A stretch of 39,172 nt of DNA from Enhygromyxa salina (GTDB lineage: Bacteria > Myxococcota_A > Polyangia > Nannocystales > Nannocystaceae): NCBI RefSeq assembly GCF_002994615.1, contig NZ_PVNK01000124.1, positions 1-39,172 of the forward strand, read 5' to 3'. How positions within the stretch are numbered: the first letter of the stretch is position 1; every line of letters begins with the position of its first letter. Below are positions 18,134 to 25,440 of the stretch, one piece after another. The notes beneath the pieces were generated by a model. That model searched no databases, was not told the DNA's origin, and saw only the letters and a program-made list of their open reading frames with translations. Made by a program: the position numbers and the translations under genes.

Positions 18134-18206
18134 AGCTGGCGGAGGGAGTCGAACCCACAACCGCCTGATTACAAATCAGGTGCTCTGCCAGTTGAGCTAC
18201 GCCAGC
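18134..18206 (-). tRNA. tRNA-Thr (anticodon TGT)
   Basis: Acceptor GCTGGCG pairs with CGCCAGC; the anticodon TGT is at 18171-18173 between CCTGA and TCAGG; the T-arm is GTGGGTTCGACTCCCTC. The discriminator is T and no CCA is encoded. It is the first gene of the Thr-Tyr-Gly-Thr-tuf unit, identical in order and anticodons to E. coli thrU-tyrU-glyT-thrT-tufB. Confidence 0.97.
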
Positions 18207-18293
18207 ACGCAGTGGTCGGTGGTTTCGATCTGGCTCCCAGTGGGAAAGGAGTTGAACGAGAGAGCCCAGCCCGTGAAGGGTCTGGGCAAAGTG

Positions 18294-18328
18294 GGGCGCT
18301 GTATAGCGCCCGTTTTGCCGGGGGTCAA
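18294..18328 (-). promoter_or_regulatory. Strong sigma-70 promoter of the tRNA-tuf operon, with stringent-type discriminator
   Basis: On the minus strand TTGACC (18323-18328), a 17-bp spacer and TATACA (18300-18305) form a near-consensus promoter about 90 bp before the first tRNA. The segment after the -10 box is GCGCCCC, the GC-rich discriminator known from growth-rate and ppGpp-controlled rRNA/tRNA promoters. The -10 box is bracketed exactly by an inverted repeat (GGGCGC on one side, GCGCCC on the other). The remainder of the gap up to 18441 shows no gene. Confidence 0.8.
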
Positions 18329-18441
18329 GGCAGTAACGATGACTCCCGCGGCCCCCCTGCACTGGGCCACGCAGGGCCGTAGGCGGCCGGTCCCTGGGTT
18401 GCTGGGTCGAGGGGTCGTGCAACGCGCGAAAAAAAATCTAG

Positions 18442-19728
18442 CTACAGAGTCGTGGGCATGGGCACGAAGAGCTTGCGCTCGGCGGCGGGGAGCTGGTCGG
18501 TAGGTGTGGGTGCGTCGGGGTCGGGGTCACGGCGGGACTCGCGTGGCGCGAGACGCGAGACCGGACCGCCGATCTCACCGCGCCCGAGCAGGACGGCCTG
18601 GAGATGGGCCAGCTGCGCCTCGGTCTGCTGGATGAAGAAATTGTCGTAGCCGAACTTGCGCGCGGTCTCGAGGTTCTTCTCGAACACCCAGGTGGCCTTG
18701 TCCACGACCGGTCGCAGCTGCTCCTCGAGCTCGAGGTAGTAGATCCGGCGCTGCTCCTCGTCGAGCCAGTCTGGGACCGGGGCGTACATGATCGCGTCGT
18801 AGAACTCCTCGAACAGAGATCCGAGCTGGTAGCCGGCGGCCGAGACCCAGTAGAGGTGGCGCGCGCTGACGACCTCGTTGTAGGCGTCTTGAGCCTGCTC
18901 GAGCAGGGCGAGCTTGGCCGCGAAGTCCTTGTCCATCTGGGCCTCGGGCAGCCGGATCGGCGCGGCGCGAAATTCGAGGTGGAGGATCGCGGCCCGGTAA
19001 AAGCGCGCCATGGCCACGAAGTAGGTGTCCGAGAAGCGCTCCTCCCCCGCCTCGGTCGCGCGCTCGTAGATCGCGTCGGCCTCGGCGAAGACCGCGTCGG
19101 CGTCGTCGAAGTTGCCGAGCTGGTAGAGCGCGAAGCCACGCCGGGCCAGGGCCTCGACCCGCTGGCTGGGGACCAGGGCGTCGCCCCCGAGCTCGAGCAC
19201 GCCGAGGTAGGACGCCGCCGAGCGATCCCAGGCCGCGACCTCGGCCTCGCAGGCGCCGCGCCGCGCGAGCATCTGGTGGGCCTGGGGATCCTCGGGGAAG
19301 CGCGCGAGGAAGCCGTCGTAGGCGCGGATCGCAGCGTCGAAATCGCCGAGCTGCTCGTGGGCCTGGGCGAGCCCGCGGTAGGCCCGGCGGGCCTCGTCAC
19401 CGTCGCTCCCGCGCCCGAGAAAGCGCGCGAACAAGGTCGCGGCCCGAGCAGGCTCACCACGCTCGAGCGCGCGCTCCGCTTGGCTGACCCACGAGCTCGG
19501 ATCGCCGCTGTCGAGGTTGCTGTCGAGGCTGTCGGGGGCCGACTCGACCTTGCCGGCCTCGTCGCCCGGGGCGACCACCGCCCCCCCGGGCTCGGGACCG
19601 GGACCGGCACAGGCGCACACGAGCAGCGCGAGGAGGCCAGAGACGAGACGGGGGTCCAAGAGCGAGGGGCGCACCACAGCTGAGGATGACACGGCTGTGG
19701 TCCGGAAGTTCGGGCCGGGTCGGGACAT
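18442..19728 (-). CDS. TPR-repeat lipoprotein, function unknown
   Basis: From the ATG at 19726-19728 this is a 428-residue predicted lipoprotein. A hydrophobic stretch (about residues 28-37) leads to VCAC, with C40 the likely lipidated cysteine; a GTG at codon 18 or 19 would give a more usual signal-peptide length. The open frame runs further to 20223, but that part overlaps the opposite-strand gene and is not protein-like. After a Gly/Pro/Asp linker come tandem helical repeats of TPR type, such as AYRGLAQAHEQLGDFDAAIR and RRGFALYQLGNFDDADAVF. The later part (YYLELEEQLRPVVDKATWVF onwards) is helical without a family I know. A T8 run directly follows the stop codon. It probably acts as a periplasm-facing scaffold; this is inference. 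Confidence 0.75.
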   Translation of the reverse strand: MSRPGPNFRTTAVSSSAVVRPSLLDPRLVSGLLALLVCACAGPGPEPGGAVVAPGDEAGKVESAPDSLDSNLDSGDPSSWVSQAERALERGEPARAATLFARFLGRGSDGDEARRAYRGLAQAHEQLGDFDAAIRAYDGFLARFPEDPQAHQMLARRGACEAEVAAWDRSAASYLGVLELGGDALVPSQRVEALARRGFALYQLGNFDDADAVFAEADAIYERATEAGEERFSDTYFVAMARFYRAAILHLEFRAAPIRLPEAQMDKDFAAKLALLEQAQDAYNEVVSARHLYWVSAAGYQLGSLFEEFYDAIMYAPVPDWLDEEQRRIYYLELEEQLRPVVDKATWVFEKNLETARKFGYDNFFIQQTEAQLAHLQAVLLGRGEIGGPVSRLAPRESRRDPDPDAPTPTDQLPAAERKLFVPMPTTL

Positions 19729-19756
19729 GGAGACCACGGCCGGGCTTGGGTATGAT
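19728..19756 (+). promoter_or_regulatory. Weak candidate promoter for the small TTG-start gene
   Basis: TATGAT at 19751-19756 is a good -10 box, with TGGAGA (4 of 6) 17 bp upstream, overlapping the start codon of the divergent TPR gene. The start would be near 19763, giving a leader of under 20 nt that contains the GGAGG motif. Confidence 0.35.
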
Positions 19757-19779
19757 CCAAAGATGCGTCGGAGGTCCGA

Positions 19780-20259
19780 TTGAGCGAGCTGCCGCGCTTC
19801 ACGGGGCCCGCCCAGATCCGCGAGCGGATCCGGCTGGCGGCGGCGATCGGAATGCTGGCGAGCGCCGCCCTCGCGACGGGCGCGCTCGGGAGCCTGGCCG
19901 AGGGCAGCTCGCTGTTTCCTCGCCCGGCCGCGCCCGATCCGCAGCAGGCGAATGGTTGGGCGAGCCCCGACCGTGACCAGCTGGACCATCTGCTCGATCC
20001 CGCGGCCCGCCTCGACCTCGAGGTTCGCGCGGCGGAGGCCGCCGTCGCTCGGGCGCGCGCGGCGATCAACACATCTCGGCAGCTCAACGAGCTCGATCCG
20101 GCCCTGCTCTCGGACCTCGAGCGGCGGCTCGCGCTGCTCGGCGAGAGTCCCCTCGACTCGGTCCGCCGAAGCTACGCGCCCGCGCCCGAGCCCGAGCCCA
20201 TCGACGAGAAAGGGCGACCGCACGTGCGTGCGATCGCCCCACCTCCGCGAGAGCTCTGA
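19780..20259 (+). CDS. Small single-span membrane protein with helical tail, unknown
   Basis: A 159-residue protein starting at TTG (19780-19782). The start is supported by a strong GGAGG motif five bases upstream. Residues 18-42 are hydrophobic (AAAIGMLASAALATGALGSL), consistent with one membrane span. A Pro-rich stretch follows, then a probable coiled coil (about residues 65-125, rich in Arg/Ala/Leu/Glu heptads), then a Pro/Glu tail. I do not recognise the family. It is divergent from the TPR lipoprotein with only 51 bp between them, and its TGA stop abuts the stop codon of the convergent HEAT-repeat gene with no base between. Codon bias suits a real gene. Confidence 0.65.
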   Translation: MSELPRFTGPAQIRERIRLAAAIGMLASAALATGALGSLAEGSSLFPRPAAPDPQQANGWASPDRDQLDHLLDPAARLDLEVRAAEAAVARARAAINTSRQLNELDPALLSDLERRLALLGESPLDSVRRSYAPAPEPEPIDEKGRPHVRAIAPPPREL

Positions 20260-22014
20260 CTACTTCTCGGCTTCTTCAGCGGGCGCGGGCGCGGCACCGC
20301 CTCCGCCAGAGGTGACCTTGGCGATCGACTGCCGCGCGGTCAGCCACGCGCCCTGCATGCTCGCGTCCTTGGTCAGCTCTTCGGACTTCATCACCCCCTC
20401 GAGCGCCTCTGCGCACTCGGGACAGGGGGTCCCGGCGGCGACCTTGGCGGTCAGCCACGCGATGTTGATGCGGGCCCCGGCGTCGCGGGTCTTGAACGCC
20501 TTCGCCAGCTTGGCGGCGGCGGCGATGTCTCCGGGCTTGGACATGCGCGCGAAGTTGAAGGCCCCGACCTCGCGCTCGAACCAGCTCTTGGTCGAGTCCA
20601 TCATCACCTTCTCGTAGCAGGCGACGTCTTCCTTGCACTCCTCGAGCACGGCGACGCCCTTCATCCAGCCGAGCTTCTCGACCTCTTCTTTGACCTTGGG
20701 GTCGTTGCCCTCGATCGCCGCCTTGATGGCCCCGGCCTTGGCCGGGGGCGCCGACAAGACCAACCACCGCGCGCCCTCCCAGCGAACCTGATACTTGAAG
20801 TCCGAGTTGACGGCCTCTTCGGGGTCGTAGAAGCCGGTCGTGACGATCTTCTCCATGCAGGCGTAGGCATCGTCGCCGCCCGTGCGCCCGAGCGCCGAGA
20901 TGATCTCCCACAGGTCGCCGGGGTTGTGGGTCGCGTTGCGGCAGTGGCACAGGGCCTCGACCGCCGCGGGGTCGGCGATGAAGCCGAGCGCGTTGGCCGA
21001 GAACGCGCGCAGACCGACGGCGCTGCCCTGGTCAAAATCTTCGAGCGAGTCGAGATCGACCTCTTCGTCGCCGCCGCAGTCTTTTTGCGGCATGTAGGCC
21101 ACGAGCGCGGCGGTCGCCTTCGGCGAGCCGATCACGCCGAGGATCCGGACCGCGCTCTGCTGGACGATCTGGACATCGACGTTCTTCTTGGCGGCGAGAT
21201 CGTTGACCTTGGTGTTGTTGCCCGCCATCGTCTCGAGCAGCTTGGGCACCGCGGGCTCGCCGATCGCGCCGAGGGCTCGCACGGCTCGCTCGCCGATCGA
21301 CTGGGTGCCCGGCGCGTCCGCGACGGCGAACTGCACGGCGATCAGCGCGTCGACGGCCGCGGGATCACCGATCTGCCCGAGCGCGTCGATCGCGGCCTTG
21401 TAGACGGGCTTGGGCTGCTTCTCCTCGGGCTGCTCGAGCGCCGCGACCAGCGGCTCGACCGCGACCTTGGCCTGGATCTCGCCGAGGGTCCGGGCCATCT
21501 CGTAGCGCAGCGCGCCCTCCTGGCCGGCGCCCATGTCCTTGCTCGGGCTCTCGGTCAGCTTGACGAATTGCGCGACGATCGGCTCGGCGGCGGCCTTGGC
21601 CTTGGCCTCACGGATGCCCTGCAGGGCCAGCAGCGCCTGCTTGTGGCCCTCGGCCGAGCCGTCGATCTCGATCGCCTTGGTCCAGATGCCGACGGCCTCC
21701 GGCCGCTTCATGAGCAGCGCCATGTTCAGCATCTGCTCGCGGTAGGGCGCGACCTCGTCCTCGGAGTAGATCTCCTCGAACTTGGGCAGGACCGTCTCCG
21801 CGAATTTGTCGCGGCGTGCGGTGTCGTCGGGATCGGTCGCGATGCCCGAGACGATGCGCTCGAGCTGGTTGAAGGCCTCGGCGCGGGCCTCGGCGTCATC
21901 GAGCTTCTTGACGTGGGTCTCGAGCGCGTTGGGATCGCCCTTTTGACACGCGGTAGTGGTAACGGTGGCCGCCAGGACGGCCGCGAGCAGGGTGTGGATC
22001 ACGAACTTGCGCAT
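20260..22014 (-). CDS. HEAT-repeat lipoprotein, unknown role
   Basis: From the ATG at 22012-22014 the product has 584 residues. A signal peptide (MRKFVIHTLLAAVLAATV) ends at TTAC with C23 the probable lipid-anchored cysteine. The body consists of HEAT-like helical repeats: ALGQIGDPAAVDALI, ALGAIGEPAVPKLLE, ILGVIGSPKATAALV and ALGFIADPAAVEALC. The C-terminal half has paired cysteines (LCHC, ECKEDVAC, CPEC) suggesting disulfides or metal binding outside the cytoplasm. The tail is Gly/Ala/Pro-rich. HEAT repeats usually serve as protein-binding scaffolds; no partner is evident. A 193-bp gap separates it from the bactofilin genes. Confidence 0.8.
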   Translation of the reverse strand: MRKFVIHTLLAAVLAATVTTTACQKGDPNALETHVKKLDDAEARAEAFNQLERIVSGIATDPDDTARRDKFAETVLPKFEEIYSEDEVAPYREQMLNMALLMKRPEAVGIWTKAIEIDGSAEGHKQALLALQGIREAKAKAAAEPIVAQFVKLTESPSKDMGAGQEGALRYEMARTLGEIQAKVAVEPLVAALEQPEEKQPKPVYKAAIDALGQIGDPAAVDALIAVQFAVADAPGTQSIGERAVRALGAIGEPAVPKLLETMAGNNTKVNDLAAKKNVDVQIVQQSAVRILGVIGSPKATAALVAYMPQKDCGGDEEVDLDSLEDFDQGSAVGLRAFSANALGFIADPAAVEALCHCRNATHNPGDLWEIISALGRTGGDDAYACMEKIVTTGFYDPEEAVNSDFKYQVRWEGARWLVLSAPPAKAGAIKAAIEGNDPKVKEEVEKLGWMKGVAVLEECKEDVACYEKVMMDSTKSWFEREVGAFNFARMSKPGDIAAAAKLAKAFKTRDAGARINIAWLTAKVAAGTPCPECAEALEGVMKSEELTKDASMQGAWLTARQSIAKVTSGGGGAAPAPAEEAEK

Positions 22015-22140
22015 GGGGAGGCCTCGGTGACACATCGTACCCGATTTTGCACCGGGCCTGCAGCCGCGACGTCGCGGACGGCTGAGATCGCCGCTTGGAC
22101 GTATCGCGGCTTTCGTGGAATTCGGCAGCTCGTGACAATT

Positions 22141-22176
22141 GACGAAGCGCCCGCCATCGGTGGCGGACGCTTCGTC
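22141..22176 (-). terminator. Strong hairpin closing the bactofilin operon
   Basis: A stem of GACGAAGCG, one C/A mismatch and CCGCCA pairs with TGGCGG and CGCTTCGTC around a TCGG loop, 15 pairs in total, starting about 30 nt past the last bactofilin stop. The minus strand continues AATTGTC rather than with a T-run, so it may be a Rho-dependent end or an mRNA-stabilising structure. Confidence 0.55.
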
Positions 22177-22207
22177 TCGGCGTGAAGCCGGCGCGAGCCG
22201 AGCCAGC

Positions 22208-22942
22208 TCAGCTCTTGCGGCGGCCGGCCTTGCTGCGACCGCGCGCTGGGGTCCGGGCCGACTTCTTGGCCCGCCGACGCCGGGTACCCTTGGCGGGCTC
22301 GTCGTCTTCGGGCGGGGCCTCGCCCTTGCGGAGCGCGGCGTGCTTGATCACCACGGTGACGTCGTCTTCTTCTTCGCTACGACGCGGCGGTGGGGCGGTG
22401 GTGGGCCGACGCACGGGCGCGCGCTCGCGGGCCGGCGGGGTGACGACTTCGCGGCGAGGCGCCGGGGTGCGGGCCGAGTCGTAGCTGCCGGTCACCGCCC
22501 GGGCTCGGGGTGCGGGGGTGCTCAGCCGGCTCACGGTGCTGCGCGGGACGGTCGAGGTTGCGCGCGAGCGCTCACGCGTGGGCTGCATGTCCTCGCCGCC
22601 CATGACGATGTCGCCGCGGAACGAGGCGCCGTCCGAGATGATGACTCGCGGCGCCGCGATGTTGCCGACGAGCTTGGCGGCCTTGTTGAGAGTCACGCAG
22701 TTGGCCGCCGTGATGTCGCCGATCACGATACCGGAGATCACGACGTCGCGGGCCTCGACCTGCGCGAGCACGACCCCTTCGGGCTCGACGTAGAGGGTCT
22801 CGGTCAGGGAGATCGACCCCTCGACTCGGCCCTCGACGCGGAGATCTTCCTCGCCTTCGATGCGACCGCGGATCGCGATGGCCGGACCGACGACGGTCTC
22901 TGCGCCCTCGCGCTCCTCGCTTATTGTGCGTGAGATCGCCAT
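22208..22942 (-). CDS. Bactofilin with long basic/proline-rich C-terminal tail
   Basis: Bactofilins polymerise through a right-handed beta-helix into cytoskeletal filaments. In this 244-residue protein the beta-helix core spans about residues 17-115, with repeated turns such as IRGRIEGEEDLRVEGRVEGS, VVISGIVIGDI and PRVIISDGASFRGDI. The remaining ~125 residues are a disordered tail rich in Arg, Pro and Ala, with an acidic patch (EEEDDVTVVI) and a Lys/Arg end (RRRRAKKSARTPARGRSK) that could bind nucleic acid, membrane or partners. It starts 3 bp after the stop of the preceding bactofilin gene, so translation is probably coupled. It is the last of three genes. Confidence 0.93.
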   Translation of the reverse strand: MAISRTISEEREGAETVVGPAIAIRGRIEGEEDLRVEGRVEGSISLTETLYVEPEGVVLAQVEARDVVISGIVIGDITAANCVTLNKAAKLVGNIAAPRVIISDGASFRGDIVMGGEDMQPTRERSRATSTVPRSTVSRLSTPAPRARAVTGSYDSARTPAPRREVVTPPARERAPVRRPTTAPPPRRSEEEDDVTVVIKHAALRKGEAPPEDDEPAKGTRRRRAKKSARTPARGRSKAGRRKS

Positions 22943-22945
22943 GAA

Positions 22946-23260
22946 TTAGCTGTCCATGTCGACGTTGCCCTTGAACGAGGCGCCGTCGGCGATGAGGATG
23001 CGCGGCGCGTGGATGTCACCGACCACGCGGCAATCGGCGCGCAGCTCGGCGCGATCTGAAGCGTGGATGTCGCCGGTGACAGAGCCGTGGACGGTGATCG
23101 TCGCGGTCTCGACGTTGGCTTCGACGACGCCGTCGCGCTCGACGACGATGTTCTCGCGCAGGCTGATCTGCCCCTTGACGGTGCCGAGGATGACGAGATC
23201 CTCGTCACCGGAGATCTCGCCGTCGACGACGATGGTGCTGCCTATGACGGTGTTGGCCAT
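22946..23260 (-). CDS. Bactofilin (short, core only)
   Basis: A 104-residue bactofilin consisting almost only of the beta-helix: VIGSTIVVDGEISGDEDLVI, GTVKGQISLRENIVVERDG, and the terminal PRILIADGASFKGNVDM, which closely resembles the equivalent parts of both neighbours. It has the short N-terminal and C-terminal tails usual for polymerising bactofilins. It is the middle gene of the trio, 44 bp after the first and 3 bp before the third. The trio recalls Myxococcus xanthus bacNOP; membership of that orthologous set is inferred from gene number and order only. Confidence 0.94.
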   Translation of the reverse strand: MANTVIGSTIVVDGEISGDEDLVILGTVKGQISLRENIVVERDGVVEANVETATITVHGSVTGDIHASDRAELRADCRVVGDIHAPRILIADGASFKGNVDMDS

Positions 23261-23304
23261 GGGAGGAGGTGCTCCAGAAGGTTCGATGTGGGGGGTGAGG
23301 GTGA

Positions 23305-23682
23305 TCAGCTACTGCGGGCGAGGGCCTTGGCGAGGTCGTCGGGGAGATCGACCTTCATCTCGACGGACCCGCGGAAGCGCGCGCCGTCGTTGATGATGAC
23401 CCGTGGGGCCCGAACGTTGCCTTGAACTCGAGCACCTTGCTGAATGGTGATCGAGCGAGCCGCCGAGATGTCGCCGATGACTTCGCCGCGGACCTCGACG
23501 CTGTCGACGTCGAGGTTGGCCTCGATCACGCCCGCCTCGGCCACGGTCAAGTGCCCGGCCAGGGTGATCGCACCCTCGATCCGGCCCTCGACGACGAGGT
23601 CTTCCTCGCCGACCAAGGTGCCACGGATGAGAATCTGGTTGCCGATGACGCAGGGCGCGTCCGGTTCAGTGGGAAGTGCCAT
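23305..23682 (-). CDS. Bactofilin (first gene of the trio)
   Basis: From the ATG at 23680-23682, with GAGG about 6 nt upstream, this is a 125-residue bactofilin: CVIGNQILIRGTLVGEEDLV, EGRIEGAITLAGHLTVAEAG, VRGEVIGDISAARSIT and PRVIINDGARFRGSVEM. The frame continues to 23913 but the extension is not protein-like. The short C-terminal tail (KVDLPDDLAKALARSS) is helical. It leads the operon, so the candidate promoter at 23720-23747 would serve all three genes. Confidence 0.93.
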   Translation of the reverse strand: MALPTEPDAPCVIGNQILIRGTLVGEEDLVVEGRIEGAITLAGHLTVAEAGVIEANLDVDSVEVRGEVIGDISAARSITIQQGARVQGNVRAPRVIINDGARFRGSVEMKVDLPDDLAKALARSS

Positions 23683-24008
23683 GAAAGCCTCGAGGCGCCC
23701 GGAAATCGGGCTCGCGCAGGCTACAACCGCGCCCCCCACTGGGTCAAGACGAGTTGAGCACCCCCGAGGCTGCGCGCGGCGGCGTGAGTTTGAGAGCGTG
23801 GCTCCAGCGCCCCACGGGCCCACCGTGCGGCCGTGCGGCTGGGCGGCCGGCGACCGGAGTGCTAGAAGCCGCGCCAGGCCAGAGCTCGGGGGTAACCCCG
23901 GTGGGCGACCCACGTACCCGGCAGCGCCGACCCCCCCCGCATGCGCTTCGCAGCTCCACCCCCTGTCCCCCGCCCGCCGGTGGCGAGCACGCCGAACGGA
24001 ACCCCCTC
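23683..24008. other. Divergent intergenic region (326 bp) between bactofilins and glutamate-cysteine ligase
   Basis: No gene is supported here. It holds the candidate bactofilin promoter, and GC-rich short inverted repeats such as GGGGTAACCCC near 23889-23900. No clear promoter for the plus-strand ligase gene was found, although it must lie here or in the in-frame upstream stretch. Confidence 0.6.
23720..23747 (-). promoter_or_regulatory. Candidate promoter of the bactofilin operon
   Basis: On the minus strand a TTGACC -35 box (23742-23747), the same hexamer as in the tRNA-tuf promoter, is followed after 16 bp by TGTAGC (23720-23725), a weak -10 match. The start would lie about 30 nt before the first bactofilin ATG. 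Confidence 0.35.
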
Positions 24009-25430
24009 ATGAGCGAGCCCAGCTGGCGCGGAGGCGCGCGCTTGATCGAGAGCCCCGACGAATTGGTCGGGTGGTTCGAAAAAGCGCGACGCCCCAACAA
24101 CCACTTGATCGGAACCGAGCAAGAAAAGTTCGGGCTCTACCTCGCGGCCGACGGCGTGCCCACGCCCGTGCGCTACCGCGAGCACGTGCTCCCGACGCTC
24201 GAGGCCTTGCGCGATCGCTTTGGCTGGGCCGAGAGCAAGGACCGCGGGGTCCATGGCGAGCTCGTGGCGCTCGAGCGCGACGGCGCGTCGATCACCCTCG
24301 AGCCCGGCGGCCAGCTCGAGCTCAGCGGCGCGCCGCTGCCCACGGTCCACGACACCTGCGCGGAGTTCAGCACCCACTACGAAGAGCTCCACGCGGTCGC
24401 CGAGCCGATGGGGATCGCGTGGATCGCCTGCGGCTTTCATCCCTTCGCGACCCGCGAAGAGATCGACTGGATGCCCAAGGGCCGCTACGAGGTCATGCGG
24501 GCCTACCTGCCCACGCGCGGCGACCTGGCCCTCGACATGATGCTGCGGACCTGCACGGTCCAGGCGAACTTCGACTACCGCGACGAGGCCCAGTGCGCGC
24601 AGCGCTTGCGCCTGATGCTGGGGGTCTCCTCGTTGATCACCGCGCTGTTCGCCAACTCGCCGTTCAAGGAGGGCAAGGTCCCCGGACCACGCTCGCTGCG
24701 TTCGGCGACCTGGGAGCACGTCGACCCCGATCGCTGCGGGCTGCTGCCGTGGGTGTTCGAGGGCGAGTTCAGCTGGGCCCGCTACGTCGACTACGCCCTC
24801 GACGTCCCGATGTTCTTCGTCAAGCGCGGGCACCACTACCACCCCCACCACGTGCCCTTCCGCCGCTACCTCGCCGAGGGCTACGTCGACCCCGAGGGCG
24901 TCACCCACCGGGCGACCCAGGCCGACTGGGAGCTGCACATGAGCACGCTCTTCCCGGAGGTTCGGATCAAGCCCTTCATCGAGATCCGAGGCGCCGACTC
25001 AATCGGCTCGCAGACCGTCTGCGCCCTGCCGGCCCTGTGCAAGGGGCTGATCTACGATGACGACTCGAGCGCGGCCGCGTGGGACATGGTCGCGGATCTG
25101 AGCTTCGAGCAGCGCATGGATCTGTGGCAACGCGCCCGCGAAGACGGCCTCGCCGACCCCGAGGTCCTGGCCAAGTCGCAGCGCCTGCTGCAGCTCGCGC
25201 GCGCGGGCCTCGAGCGCCTCGACGTCCGCGACTCGAGGGGCCGGACCGAGGCGCGCTTCCTCGACTCCCTCGATCGCCAGGTCGAGCGCGAGGCCACCCC
25301 GGCCTCCGACGCGCTGCGCCACTTCGAAGCCCAGTTCGAAGCCCAGTTCGAAGCGGGCGAGCCCGGGCGCTCGCCCGAGGCGCGCCGGGCCCTGGTCGAG
25401 TACTTCACCTTCGCCGGCAAGCTGGCCTGA
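24009..25430 (+). CDS. gshA: Glutamate-cysteine ligase (plant/proteobacterial type)
   Basis: This enzyme joins Glu and Cys, the ATP-dependent first step of glutathione synthesis, in the cytoplasm. From the ATG at 24009-24011 it has 473 residues. Family hallmarks are IGTEQEKFGLYL near residue 35 (metal/ATP site), LEPGGQLELSG, MLRTCTVQANFDY, FANSPFKEGK with the SLRSATWEHVDPDRCG block, FSWARYVDYALDVPMFFV, and EIRGADSIGSQTVCALPALC near the end. These fit the class shared by plants and many Proteobacteria (TIGR01436-like) rather than the E. coli GshA class. No gshB is nearby. A short duplication (FEAQFEAQFEAGE) lies near the C-terminus. The gene is convergent with the acidic repeat protein, 10 bp apart. 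Confidence 0.92.
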   Translation: MSEPSWRGGARLIESPDELVGWFEKARRPNNHLIGTEQEKFGLYLAADGVPTPVRYREHVLPTLEALRDRFGWAESKDRGVHGELVALERDGASITLEPGGQLELSGAPLPTVHDTCAEFSTHYEELHAVAEPMGIAWIACGFHPFATREEIDWMPKGRYEVMRAYLPTRGDLALDMMLRTCTVQANFDYRDEAQCAQRLRLMLGVSSLITALFANSPFKEGKVPGPRSLRSATWEHVDPDRCGLLPWVFEGEFSWARYVDYALDVPMFFVKRGHHYHPHHVPFRRYLAEGYVDPEGVTHRATQADWELHMSTLFPEVRIKPFIEIRGADSIGSQTVCALPALCKGLIYDDDSSAAAWDMVADLSFEQRMDLWQRAREDGLADPEVLAKSQRLLQLARAGLERLDVRDSRGRTEARFLDSLDRQVEREATPASDALRHFEAQFEAQFEAGEPGRSPEARRALVEYFTFAGKLA

Positions 25431-25440
25431 GGCCCCTCGC

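Noticed and set aside
18425..18441. Intrinsic terminator of the TPR lipoprotein gene
   Set aside because: A T8 run follows the stop codon on the minus strand, but no adequate hairpin precedes it.
19729..20223. N-terminal extension of the TPR lipoprotein by 165 codons
   Set aside because: It would bury the signal peptide inside the protein and overlaps the plus-strand gene that has a strong Shine-Dalgarno sequence.
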